Below, piece by piece: positions 33,259-44,543 of a stretch of DNA of 64,000 bases (positions are counted from its first letter, which is position 1; each line of letters begins with the position of its first letter). Source of the stretch: Salvia splendens (Eukaryota > Streptophyta > Magnoliopsida > Lamiales > Lamiaceae); the NCBI RefSeq assembly GCF_004379255.2, contig NC_056045.1, positions 10,815,593 through 10,879,592 on the forward strand. Reading direction: 5' to 3'. The position numbers and the translations under genes are program-made. The notes below the pieces were generated by a model, which was given only the letters and a program-made list of their open reading frames with translations, ran no database searches and had not been told where the DNA came from.

Positions 33259-34668
33259 TCACATATTCCTCCTATTCCTCCGCGGGGTAGGGTTGGGTGC
33301 AGGTGGTTCCTCGGGTTCTTCATCCTCGGACTCAGATTGATTCTCCTCAGACTCTGTCGGTACATCGTATCCTTCTTCCTCCGGCTCTTCTTCTTTCTTC
33401 TCTGTTACCTGTGGATCATCAGTCTGGCCTCCATGGCCGCTCATTCCAGTTCTCTTAACTGTGTTTCCTTTAGCTAACTCCTGTAGTATGCTCCCCATCA
33501 CGTTCGGCAGACGGGTCAACTCTGCCCTCACTTGCCTGTTCTCCTCTGCTAGTTCAACCACCGCCCTCTCCAGGTTCGCTTGCCTCTGAGCTTGAACCTG
33601 TGCGCCTTGGCCTATTGCTACTCCCCTAGCAGGGATAGCTTCTTCCCCCATGGCATAAAAACGCGGGGCTCCTTCTCTGATATAGACAGTATTCGTGCGG
33701 ACGAAGAAAAACGTATCAAACAGGCCAGGAGGGCCCACCATATACAAGGGAGATAAACCTCCAGCCTCCAAAATAGTTATGTTGTTCCTCACGAAGGCTC
33801 CCAATATGTGGCAGAGGGAAAGATTTCTTGCAGGGTGTGTGGCAATGAGGTGGCATTGATAAGCGGTCCAGAACCCCAGATGCACTCTCCTCCCGCGCTT
33901 GGCGCACCAGAGTAGGTAGAGTTCGGTCATGGATGTCCGGTCTGCAGAGTTCGATTTCCCTAGCAGATTGAAGTCCAGGTATAGTTGGACGAGGTGCAAG
34001 ATGGGATTGTTGAAATGAATGGAGCGGGATATGGTAGATGCAAACTGCCCAGCAGCTGGGTGAGTTAGTTCCTCCCACGCTTCCTGGGGTTCAAATTCGA
34101 TGTGCCTCCGGGGAATCCCCCTCTCCCTACTTCTCCATTTTGGCCCTATGGCCTCTTCTAGGCTACACATTCCCAATATGACCGTCCACTCGATCAAACT
34201 CATCCTCACTTCTCTCCTGAATACCCTAAAGGTTATCGACTCTTCATCTAGGTCAGTAGTGATCCTGAATCTAAAGGTGGTGAAAAGTTCCTTTGCCAAC
34301 CTAATAGGTATACTCGGGTCTCTATTCTCCAACAACCAATCAAAACCCAACGCACGCAAATGTGACAAGAAAGGCTCACGGGCATTCAGTTCATCAATAG
34401 AAGGAAAATAGAGTACCTTTCCGCTCTTAATCTGCTTGCTGCCATCATCTTTGTCATCAAAAGCATCCTGAAGCTTTTTGGTATTGAAATGCTTCATGTC
34501 TTCTATTAGCTCGTCAGTGAGCTCCACTTTCCAACGCCGGTACTTCAATCTTTCCACCGGAGGATGTATCAACTCACGGTGGTTGTGTGGGAGCTGTTGT
34601 TCGCCATACTCCTCGTCTTCTAGGGAGACGTCGCGGTCTGACTCCGATTCCTCACTGGCGGTGTACTA
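33259..34668 (-). pseudogene. ATHILA ORF-1 (env-like position) of the RT-less derivative
   Basis: 437 open codons below a TAG at 34666-34668. The same frame continues upstream through that TAG into the protease-containing ORF. Recognisable ATHILA ORF-1 features: LRALGFDWLLENRD, FRVFRREVRMSLIEWTVILG, ELYLLWCAKRGRRVHLGFW and HILGAFVRNN. A heptad-like QRQANLERAVVELAEENRQV stretch (coiled coil likely) and a Glu/Pro-rich acidic tail end in RRNRRNM. There is no signal peptide or transmembrane segment, so a viral envelope role is not supported. The equivalent ORF in the nearby Athila (43221-44543) shares ELFLLWC. Function unknown. Confidence 0.82.
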
Positions 34669-36690
34669 ACTGTCACTTAGCTCCCGTCGGCGTGGTGGGG
34701 TTCTCTGTTCTGGTTCATAGATGACGACGCTGGTGTTGACCGTACGCTGTTTCTTGCTGCTCGACTTCTTTGTAACAGGGGCTTTCCCCTTCCTTTTCCT
34801 CTCCTGGAGGTACCTATCTTCATCTCCTTCTTCGTCTTCCTCCAGTCTCTCCTTTATTGGTGTCGAAGGCTCCTTCTGGGCAGTAGGTCGGGTCTCCACG
34901 CGGATATTGGTGTTGTCATCTACTGGCTCTTCATGACCTACTGGCTTTGATGCTAGGTCCAGACCCTCAGCCATCTCATCAGTTTCTTCTCTCTGGTCAC
35001 TCGGCGTGGGTGAGATCATCTCTGTTGTTGTCAAGGCGTCTTCCAGGTTGGTAGCTGACAAGGATTCCTCCCCAGGTTTTGTAGGAGTAGTCATTTCTTC
35101 TTCACTAGAGATCTCCACTGCACCTGCTGCCGTGTTTGCTCTTGCCTTGCTGGATGTCCATCGCCCGAGGTACATTTGCAACACTCTCTTTAGCTTCGGC
35201 CTTTCTGCCTTAGGATCATTCTTCAACACCAATTTTCTTTTAACTGCTTTTGGTTTCAATACTGGTGGTACTACTAGCTCTGGTTCCTCTGGTTGCACTT
35301 TGGTCTCCTTCTCCTCGATGTGTTTATCATCCTCCCCTACTTCCGACTGGGTGTGGTGCATACTGACATCGGGGCTTATTCCCCCCAAATCTATAAGGCT
35401 CCACCCAATCGCTCTTTTGTTCTTGCTCAGCACAGTCAGTAGCCTTGCCTCATGCTCTTCCGTAACGCTGCTGCTGATAATCACAGGATATGAGTCTTCT
35501 TCCCCGAGGAAGGCATACTTCAGGTTTGCTGGTAGTTTCTTCAATTCGACTTGTGGGGGAAGTGTGTCTGCGGGTAGAAGGCTTTTTGCAGCATCCCCCT
35601 CCTTTTCTAACTCATCATCTGAGAGTCCCTCTGTACTAGCTGGTAGCTGAGCCCCTACGGCTCCAATAAATTTTGATTTCTGACAAAAGTCCTTAATTGC
35701 TCCTTCTATCTCTTCATCGGTCAATCCTTGGCTACTGATTAGGTCGCACTATGCAGCTGCTTCTACATCAGCCTGTCCATATACATCCAATGCTTGGAGT
35801 TTTTCCTGCAATAATTCGGTCTCAAGAAAATCTTGGATTAGGGGGTCAATTACATCAACATAGCATAGATTTTCAGAATCGATAGGCTTCTTCATGGCCT
35901 CATTGATGTCAAAGGTGAATTTCTCTCCATGAAAATCAATGCAAATTGTCCCCTCAGCCATGTCCACGATTGTCTTAGCTGTTCTAAAAAACGGTCTCCC
36001 TAACAATATACCGCTAGACTCTCTAGCTTCAGACTCACTCATATTGATCACATAAAAGTCAGCAGGGTAAGTAAAATTATGCACTCTCACCAATACATTT
36101 TCCAACACGCCCTCAGGATTTATGCATGACCTATCAGCCAGTTGGATTAACACCCTCGTGTTTGACAACTTTACTCCCTTCAACCGATTATAGATAGATA
36201 ATGGCATAACATTTATAGATGCTCCCAGATCACACATCGCATGCTCGATTTTTACATCTCCAATAGTTATGGGTAAGGTGAACATACCTGGGTCGACTCT
36301 TTTGGGCGGTAGCTTCTCCTACACAATTGCTGACGCCATCCCTTCCACCATGATTTTTTCATCCTCCTGGGCTTTCCCGGCTATGAACTCCTTGATAAAT
36401 TTTCCAAGCGGGGGTAGCTTCACGGCTTGGAGGAATGGTATGGTGGCATCCAGCTTCCCAAAAATTGACATGTAATCCACTGGGTTCTCCTTCTTCCTTC
36501 TAGTCACGAAACGGTAATGGAATGGTTTTTTCCCTTTCGCCTCGTCCACCGGTTCTTGAACAGCCTTTCCAGAGTCTCTCTTGGGCACATTCTGGGCTTG
36601 AGTCTCTTTCGTGGGTTCCGTTTCTTTACGAGGGTCTCCCCTGGGTCGTACGCCCTTGGCTTCATCTTTTTCCAATGGTGCTTCTCCCAA
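34666..36690 (-). pseudogene. Athila protease joined directly to ORF-1 leader (RT/RH/INT deleted)
   Basis: One frame from 36690 to 34666 with TAG at 36319-36321 and 35749-35751. The protease has the active-site motif CDLGASINVMPLS and flap/core ILLGRPFFRTAKTIVD. Downstream come LKYAFLGEEDSYPVIISSS and NKRAIGWSLIDLGGISPDVS, the normal pre-RT linker of Athila. About residue MHH (near 35358) the sequence switches to an acidic Lys/Glu/Pro-rich leader (EEKETKVQPEEPEL...) that runs to ORF-1. RT, RNase H and integrase, about 2.7 kb in the autonomous element, are gone. The frame stays open across the junction and into ORF-1, implying a polyprotein before the TAG stops appeared. Confidence 0.85.
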
Positions 36691-38692
36691 GAAAACGGAT
36701 CCTGCATTTGAGGCAGAGGTCTGTTGAGCTCTCTCTCCGAGATGATTTCGCTCAGTACCTTCGTTTTACTAGGCTCTCCACTGGGTTTCTTCGGTTGTGG
36801 TTGATCATAGGCAGTACCGGACCGCAATGTGACCTTGCTCACGTTTGCCTTTTCAGGTACATGGACTGTAGACGGGAGTTTCCCTGACTTCCCTTTCAAT
36901 TCACCCATCGAATTCGCCAGCTGGGCTAGTTTCCTATTCATCTTATCTATGTTTGCCTTATACTCCTTCTGGGTATTCTGCATCCCCTGTACTACTTCAT
37001 TATTAGACTGCAATTCACCCTAGATACTCTGCTGCGAAGCGAGCATTTCTCCCATCATGTCCTCCATAGATCTCCTTGACCTGTTAGGATATTGGAACTG
37101 ATTCGGACCTTGGTGCTGGCTATACTGGGGGTTTTGGATGGGTTGGTAATTCTGGAAGTTTTGCTGGTTCTAGTTAGGAGGGTATTGGTTATACTGGGCA
37201 GGAGGGTTGTATTGGTCTTGGTGATATTGATTCTTGTTCTGGTTCTGGTTTTGTTGGTGTTGGGGACCTTGACTATGCTGATTCTAGTAATTTTGGTTGT
37301 TCCTCTAGTGGGGTGGTATATAAACAGGGTTTGAGTTTTGGTTCTGTGGGTTTTGGTTGTGGGGTTGTTGGTTCCTCCCTGACCAGTTAGATTGGTGGTC
37401 GGGGTTTACTAGGCCACGGTTGGGATTTTGGTTCGGGTGGGGGTTGTATTGGTTCTGACCTTGACCTTGGTTTTGGTTTTGGTTTTGGTTCCCATCGCCC
37501 CATCGAAAATTTAGATGGTCCCTCCATGGTGCGTCCCGCTGTCTCTCTGGGATCCAATTCCCACTAGAGTTATAGTATCCTGCAGCATTTACTTGGTCCA
37601 TATTAACCAAGTCATTTGGATGATCGTAGGTTGGCCCTTGATTTCCCTGCTCTATACCCTTATAGCCCCCAGTTGGGGAAGGCGGTGGCGTGTTATTCTC
37701 GATCGCGCTCAGGAGTGCCTTTTTCAGCTCTTCCATCTTCAAGTCCATCTTTTGCTCTATCTTCTGCTCCTGGTCAGCGGCCGAAGCACTCGCAATCCTT
37801 TCTCTGCTGTATCTATCTCTCGAATTGTCGTACTTCTTCGCGCTCAGAAGCTTCCCTAGGACCTTTTTCGCTTCGTTGACCCTTAATTGCGTGATGCTTC
37901 ATCCTGACGACGAGTTTGCCAGATCCTTTGTTGCCTTATTCATCCCCTCATAAAAGGTGTGATGTATCTCTATATCTTTCATGCGATGGTTTGGACACGC
38001 ATCCAAAAGGCTCATATATTTCGCCCAATAATCGCTCAGCAGTTTATCGTACTCTTGCTTCACACTGGTTATCTCTCTCTTCAGCGCACTCGTCTTCTAT
38101 GATGGGAAAAATTCACCTAAGAAGGCTGACTTGAAATTGGCCCAACTCTCAATGGAGTTGGGTGACAGCCGCATGAACCATGTGTTGGCCTCCCCCCGTA
38201 GGACGAACGGCAAGCCTTCAATCTGTAGTTATCCTCGGTCGCCCCCGTTGGCCTTCTCTGTGCTTTACAAATCTTACAGAAGTCATGAAGGAACTCGTAG
38301 GGCCCTTCATAACTTTTCCCACAGTACGTGGGTAGAATTGCGATAACATGGGGCTTCACATCACAGGCTGTCTGTCCCGGAGTGACAACTATGGCTTGCG
38401 GCGGTTCTCCGTCGGCATGCGCGTTCAACGATCCGATCGCTGGGTCATCGTCTACTTGGGCAGCCATCCTCCTTGGGTTACCTTCCAATTGTAGTACCAC
38501 TTATTGTATTCCTCCTTCTATTGTGTCTTGCTCTTCATCACTACTCGTGCCTAGGTCAGACAGGGCTGTCGACAGGCCAGAACGAGTGGTCACGAGTATA
38601 GTCCCTCGTTGGAGTATCTTCGGCTTCCAATGGTCTGGAGCCGAACTGCTTCTCATAAACTGAAATAAAAAAGAAAGAGAAAAATTATGCAC
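36504..38692 (-). pseudogene. Gag of the RT-less Athila derivative
   Basis: Gag starts near 38692 and reads in one frame to about 38220 (AILPTYCGKSYEGPYEFLHDF, KICKAQRRPTGATEDNYRLK), then in a second frame (GEANTWFMRLSPNSIESW, KQEYDELLSDYWAKYMSLL, MKDIEIHHTFYEGMNK) to 36504. The C-terminal part (37500-37030) is strongly Q/N-rich (DGNQNQNQNQGQGQNQYN). Lesions: frameshifts near 38220 and 36700; TAA 38501; TAG at 38097, 37305, 37284, 37170 and 37020; TGA 37899. By context nearly all stops replace CAG, CGA or CAA. Structural capsid protein of virus-like particles. Confidence 0.82.
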
Positions 38693-38742
38693 AATATATA
38701 CACCAAAATATCACACACAATAACAGTTAATAACGCGCTCCA

Positions 38743-38760
38743 TCCCCGGTAACGGCGCCA
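38743..38760 (-). promoter_or_regulatory. Primer binding site, RT-less Athila derivative
   Basis: Minus-strand TGGCGCCGTTACCGGGGA lies three bases inside the 5' LTR. It matches the tRNA-Asp-type primer site typical of Athila, with one base different from the sites at 51259 and 62241. Confidence 0.9.
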
Positions 38761-38763
38761 TTT

Positions 38764-40241
38764 TGATGAGCCTCGCAGGCTTGCAGGTGTCGTGTTAAGC
38801 AAGGATGTATCCTACTGATCAGGATAGATACCCCGGCTAAGCCTGAACCTGGCATCAAAGAAATTCCTCAACATTCTACTGGCTAGTATAGTGGAGGTAA
38901 GGGTCGAATCCCATAGAGATGGATGCGCTTTTGGTAATTGTGGTGATAGTCTGGAGGGGGGTGGTTAGCTACCACGCTTGGGTTGAGATTCTACCTAGAC
39001 AGGAATTAAATGTGGTACTATACTGACTGGGTGGTGTGAAAGTGAATGACATGTGGCTGTGTACGTGAGAGTGGGGGACACGGTGTTTCAGAGATATGTG
39101 GAAAGTAGATAGTTATTATAAAAGGCTAAACGGAATATCAGAGAATAAGTGGTGGGTGGGTGGCTACACTGTCAGATCTGTAGGGTACCAGCAGAAAAGC
39201 AAAGGACAAAAGCAAAAGCAACTAAAAAGTAAAAGTGGTCCCAAACTTGGATGTGGATGTTGTCTTCTTCAACAAGCATGAACAAAATCAAACAAACTCA
39301 GATTCCATAGTTGAAATTACAGATTAACAACTCCACAATTCAGATCCACAAATTAACTCACTAAAATTCAAAGATTAAACGAGCGAAATAAAAAACTACA
39401 CATACTCGACGACATGCAAGGTGGCAGAATCGCGTAAACTCATATCTCGCACTTACTCACTTCAGAAGTTAAATCTAAACAGCAACTTAACTAACAATCA
39501 CAAATCAAGCAGCTCCAAATGAAATCATGCCTTCAACACTTTGAAATTACTGTAACAACTAGATCTAAGCTACCTAGGCAGAATGAAATAGATTTCAACC
39601 GGAAGAGATGCATAAAAAACAACTTCATTGCATAAAACGTTTGGATCACAACAGACACTTCAAAAGATAGCAAGTACTGAATATTCAACAGATCCAACGA
39701 AAGGAAAACAAGTAAAGATTAACTAGGAAAGCGAGTAAAGATTGTTTTGCCACTCCGGGCGATGAAACTGCTACGACTACGAAATAAACTGGCTGAAACG
39801 ATGGAAGGCGATTCTCTGGTGGAACTTCAGGTGACCATGGTTGTGGCGAGGAATGAGAAGATTTTGGATTATGCTGAAGGAACTGATTAACCGAGAGAGA
39901 ATACTCTAACTAAGTGTGAGTGTCGATGATGATTCTCTCTCAAAGTGGCTTCCTTTTATAGGGAGGCATGCCCTTGATTTTTAGGGTAGACTCTCTTTGT
40001 GAAATGACTCTTCTGCCCTTGGTTGATCCTTCCTAGCAATCCTTCTTCTCCATCTCGAGCCTTTTTGGCATGCATCCTGGTCAGTATTGTACCCTTATGG
40101 CGCTTTGTTCACCTGAGTTATCCGACCCATTTCGTACTGACTAGTACCCTTTCTTGCACACTTTAGCAACTGTTTTGCAGATATAATCCAATTAAGCACG
40201 TTATACTAACCAGTAACCAATGCCTAGAATGCGACTTATCA
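38764..40241 (-). repeat. 5' LTR of the RT-less Athila derivative
   Basis: 1478 bp, partner of 30140-31575. It ends at GCGACTTATCA, followed by the duplicated GATGT. Confidence 0.9.
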
Positions 40242-40326
40242 GATGTTCAAAGAAAGAAATTTATGGGAATCCAAGTAAGTACTGCTGATTAAAATCGTCT
40301 ATTTCATCCATGTCGAATTGATGCAT
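40242..40326 (-). other. 85-bp remnant of chromovirus leader between two insertions
   Basis: Chromovirus internal sequence trapped between the two Athila-type elements. It begins with GATGT (right TSD of one) and ends TGCAT (left TSD of the other). Confidence 0.8.
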
Positions 40327-41689
40327 TGACTCATGCTAATTTAGCATTCAAAAGCGTCACCCGCAAGTGTACGAGTTAAGTAGCACGTGGCAAGCTAAAT
40401 TATCGAGCTAAATTATCGATCCACGAAGACTAAAAGCCGGTTTGAGTACTATGATGCAACTTTGAACACTATCTAGACTAATAAAAAGGGTTTTTGGTTT
40501 TCTTAACTAAGATCAAAGAATAATTAAGCTAGTAAGACAATTAACTAAGAAAAACAAACAAACAAAGATAGGTTTTCACACAAATTGGGAAAGTATAGGG
40601 AAATGGATCCGTTAGAATGGATCAAGGATTTCATCTACGGGTCATGCTCATCTATTTGGCCTCAAATGTGGTAAGGAAAGTCGGGATAATCGGTTAGACC
40701 CCCTCTCAGGTGCATCTAACACGTGGGTCAATCTCTAGTGTAGGAGTCTCGTCCATATAATTCGAGATTGACTCCAAAGCACAACGGACCCAAGCCCTCT
40801 CTCTAGCTCATGCATCTCTCGACTACATGTAATGCACGGAGTTGTTGATTACACATCTATCCTAATCATGTATTTCTCAATAACATCAATTAGGCACAAG
40901 ATTTATCTAATTGGTAGCTAAGCAATTAGATATTAAAAGACCAAGGCTCAACAAAACCAACAAAAGAGATAGATATGCATTCAACCATAGATTCAATCCA
41001 TACAATCCATTCAAACTTCACCAAATCCCTACTAAAAGCTTAGCTACTCATAGTCAAAGCTAAAATAAAAGCAAAAACAAGGAAAACAAAGCTAAACATA
41101 ATAGAAATGATAACTAGAACTCCCTATGGTGGAATTGATGGTGGGGAGTCTCCTTCCTTCAATCTCTTGAAAATGGGAAGCTCCTTGACTTCAAATCCTC
41201 TCAAAACTTTGCTTTCTTGCTCAGATTCGTAGTGTGGGAGTTAGGGTTTGGAAATGAGTGAGAATCCTTTTATATCCGGAGTGAGAAAGAGGCAAAAGTG
41301 GGCAATAGCAGCTATCGCCCGGCCGGGTGATTTGTAAGTGGGAACATGCCCGGCCGGGCGTTCTGGGTAAATCGCGACGAAGTCTTCAAACGCCCGGCCG
41401 GGCGTTTCGTTGGATGAAAAACGCCCGGTCGAGCGAACTTTCTGTTGTCTTCGGCTAACGTCCGACCGGGCGTTTTTTATATGGACATCGCCCGGTCGGG
41501 CAAAATTTCTGTGATCAGCCCGTTCGCTCTGTTTTGCCCGTTTTAGACCTGTTCTTGCATCAAAACTCCGACAAACTCGTTAACTCTAAAAATAGCTGAA
41601 AAGTGGGTGAAACATATACTTTATACCTCAAAAGATTCAACAACATGTGTTAATCACCCATCTAAACATCCTAAACAATGAGTTTGTCA
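40327..41689 (-). repeat. Athila 3' LTR
   Basis: 1363 bp. Compared with the 5' LTR it has an extra 15-bp tandem copy of CGAGCTAAATTAT (near 40400) and about 33 bp more near 41060, where the 5' LTR shows a deletion between AAAGCTAAA direct repeats. Otherwise very similar, suggesting fairly recent insertion. Confidence 0.92.
41266..41502 (-). promoter_or_regulatory. Athila U3 promoter: six palindromic motifs upstream of a TATA box
   Basis: Six 14-bp motifs of the form CGCCCGGCCGGGCG (41391-41404 is perfect; others at 41316, 41347, 41422, 41459 and 41489 differ at 1-3 bases). On the minus strand they precede TATAAAAGG at 41266-41274. The same arrangement is in the other LTR (52227-52412). Likely promoter or enhancer, or a site for silencing given its CpG and CHG density; the role is inferred. 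Confidence 0.7.
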
Positions 41690-41703
41690 ACTCCCCCAAA
41701 CTT
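41690..41703 (-). promoter_or_regulatory. Athila polypurine tract
   Basis: Minus-strand AAGTTTGGGGGAGT lies directly before the 3' LTR. A similar AGTTTGGGGG tract precedes the LTRs at 60475 and 63538. Confidence 0.85.
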
Positions 41704-43220
41704 AAACACTTGTTAGTCCTCGAACAAGAAGAAAGAAACAAGACTTACAAACTCATGCAAGGATGTGGAGTGTCATCATTGCCTCAATAGAAATAAAATA
41801 CGACAAGTATCAATGGCCTCGGATGCATGTAAAGTATTATGAAATATAGCTTCAAGTTACTATCATGTACTCAACCTTTCCAATTTGCCCTCTCAAGGAG
41901 AAAATGCAATGTGCATTTTAGAAATTTCACTCACTCTCAAAGTGTATAAACTCATGACATAACTCTCAAATCATCAAAACATGCATAGTTTACCATAGGC
42001 TTGCTCGAAATCTACACTCTCCTCTACTACGGTGTGATTAAAGATATAAGGTCCGAAAGGTCTTTTCAATAGGTTGTAATGTAGGCTTTTTGGATAGGTG
42101 AGGTAATTTTTGGCTAAAGTGACTTTAATTCCCAATACCTTAACTTGCTCAACTTCACCAACTTTCTTCCCCAATCTTAGCTAGTTCTAGGCTTGCCTAG
42201 ACTCTTCTCATCTACCAACATTCCACTTTTGTTCTTCACCTCTTTTTCAACCTTCACGACACCCTTTCCAATAAATGCCAATTATTAACTATTTCTCACT
42301 TTCAATTTTATTTTCTTTTCTCTTTTTTCTATTTCTTTTCTTTCTTTTTCTCCATGCTTTGCATGGTATCATCACTATTCTTTCTTTCTTTTTCTTTTGC
42401 TTTTCTACCTCAATAAGCTTCTATTTCATTTGCTAATTCCCCCTTCAAACTTTCATTCCCTTTTGATTTTTCAAAAATAGAACACAAGAAATCCAACCCC
42501 ATGGTTTGTCAAAGAAAAGGTTATTGGCTCAAAGTGGGCTAACAAAGATTATTAACATGATAACGGGTAGAAGTAGGATTTGGCTAACAAGGATGGCCTA
42601 ACGTCCTCCCTTATCTCTATGATCACTATCTAGACTCGAAGAAATTGCGAGCAAGTTCTAGAAACATACGACATGCTTGAGATAAAACACACATTTAGGA
42701 ACAATATAGGCTCAATTCTCACAAGGTCATTTTGGCAAAAGACAAGGCACCATGCAATTCACTTTAGGCAATTTGAAATGAAAAATCACATTTTCCTTAG
42801 CCATATCAACAAGGTTTTCGAAAATTTTTGCACAAAATCATCATTGGCAACTCCTCCAACATGTCTCACACTCGTTCAAATTTCAATTTTTCTCAACCCT
42901 ACTATCATCCTAGCCAAGGGAGATAACTCAACACAAAGGAAAACAAGAAAAACAAACCTAAGAAACAAAAACAAGTGGAACACAGAAAACATTTCCCAAA
43001 ATCCAAAATCAAAGACAAAGCTAAGTTAAGGTTACATGCCCAAATATCATCATCAAGTGTATGCAAAAGAATAGGGGTACAATTCGGGGATCATCAATCA
43101 AATGCATAAATCAAACACAAGAGAGAGAGAGAGGTAAAAGGGAATCCACTAGACACCCCCCAAACTTATTCCAAGCAAAGCAAGGATAAGTTTGAATGAG
43201 AGTGGATCTCCCATGGACCT
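41704..43220 (-). other. Athila 3' non-coding region
   Basis: Between ORF-1 and the polypurine tract. Contains T/C-rich runs (42300-42420) and no recognisable gene. The 118-codon plus-strand ORF at 42673-43029 has no family features. Confidence 0.6.
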
Positions 43221-44543
43221 TTACTGCGGCAGAGGGGGCGGATGTTGCCACTCATCGAGCCGGCCGTTTAGGTTGGCCCATTGCGCGTTGTTGAAATCAG
43301 TGAATTGATTCCAATTTATCTCGTACTGCTCCCAACGGGCTTCATTCCGAGCCCAATACTCCTCTTGTCTAAGCTCCATCCGCGCAATCCTCTCATTTAG
43401 GGAAGCGTAGTCCTCCTCCTCGCGCTCTCGGCGGCTTCGTGTTCTTTGTGTGCTCGTCCCTGCACCATCATCACCATGCGGTGAGATTTCTACTTCGGCC
43501 TCCTCCTCATGCTCTTCCTCATCTCCCGCTCCGTCTTCTTGTTGCTCCACCATCAAATTCTCGGGAAACTCCGCATGCTCTATGTGAACATATGGGTCCG
43601 GGCTCATATCATGGAACCTATCAATCGGGTGGGCGGCCACAATGGCTTGGTGGACGGAGGAGTTCATCTTCCAATTCCTCTTATCAGTGGACCCCCTGAT
43701 ATATGTATTGATAGGGTCCGGAAGAGGAAAGTGATCATTCGCTCTTTGGAGGAAATAAGCATGACGACCCAGCGACACTCCAATGTCATGAGATCTCCGG
43801 AGGGCCTCGATATCTAGCAGGGTGGGCCCATGATCCTATTGGAAGCCCCTTGTGTTGACCCTCAAATGGCGCGCAATTGCACCCACTACAGCTCCACAAC
43901 AAATGGTGCCCACCGTCCTCCTGGAGGCTCGCTCGACATTCTTGATCATGAAGTGAGCCATGTTCATTGGCCTCCCATGGACGAGGCACCATAGTAGAAA
44001 TAGTTCATCTTTCTGTACACTTCCCACTTCAGTTCGGGCAAAAGGATGACTATTGCATGCCTTTTGGATCATGTAGAGGACTGGGTTGCGGATCATGGAG
44101 CTCTTAGCCCGGTTGGCCTTGAACCCATCTGTCTCAAGGGTGATCGCATTCCAAAATGAGCTATTCTTGAATTGCCAAGGCATCTCAAATTCATCCGTTG
44201 TAATCCCATATATGGCCTTCAATTCTCCCATGGGCAGCTCGTATTCCTCATTTCTTAGTCGGAACTTTATTGATGCGACCGCCCTTCTGTTCATCACCAC
44301 CTCTAACGTGGTCAAGAATTCCAACGTTAGGCGATGGAAGGAAACGATCTCGCTAGTGAAGATCCCAGTAAGCTCCCCAACCGCGCAAAGCTCATCGAAA
44401 CATTGGAGTAGACCGAGCCTTTGAAGTAAGTCCCGGCATGGTTGCTTGGCAACCTTGTAATCAAGCTTGGCCAAGGCTTTCCACCGGTCAATCTCCTCCT
44501 CGCTTCGAAGGTTGACACCGCATGTCCGTGCACTTAGAACCAT
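43221..44543 (-). pseudogene. ATHILA ORF-1 protein gene, one TAG stop
   Basis: ATG at 44543 (MVLSARTCGVNLRSEEEIDR). Features of the ATHILA ORF-1 family: RLRNEEYELPMGELKAIYGI, MIQKACNSHPFARTEVG, DELFLLWCLVHGRPMNMAHF and CCGAVVGAIARHL. A TAG at 43836-43838 after NTRGFQ is in frame with the downstream part (SLGRHAYFLQRANDHFPLP through an acidic EEHEEEAEVE stretch and a likely coiled coil, LNERIARMELRQEEYWARN) ending in HPPPLPQ. Full length would be about 440 codons. No signal peptide or membrane anchor is seen. Position matches the env-like slot of Athila. Function unknown. Confidence 0.88.

Larger units (their letters stand above)
30140..40241 (-). mobile_element. Non-autonomous Athila-type LTR retrotransposon, 10.1 kb, lacking RT/RH/INT
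   Basis: LTRs 30140-31575 (3') and 38764-40241 (5') begin TGATGAGCC and end GACTTATCA as written on the plus strand. Perfect target duplication GATGT at 30135-30139 and 40242-40246. Primer site 38743-38760. Internal region 31576-38763 encodes, on the minus strand, gag, an Athila protease, a short pre-RT stub and ATHILA ORF-1; RT, RNase H and integrase are absent. Mobilisation would need enzymes in trans, for example from an Athila such as 40327-52599. Both LTRs are closely similar, so insertion is not very old. Confidence 0.9.

Noticed and set aside
34100..35650. Long plus-strand ORFs (34100-34411, 35006-35650)
   Set aside because: Shadows of the protease/ORF-1 coding region on the minus strand.
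37092..37334. Leu/Val/Ile-rich plus-strand ORF that looks like a membrane protein
   Set aside because: It is the antisense shadow of the Q/N-rich gag segment.
41316..41502. Regularly spaced palindromic repeats resembling a CRISPR array
   Set aside because: Eukaryotic retrotransposon context, variable repeats and spacers of unequal length, and the array is inside both LTRs.
43221..44543. Calling ATHILA ORF-1 a viral envelope gene
   Set aside because: No signal peptide, membrane anchor or fusion features are visible; only its position is env-like.
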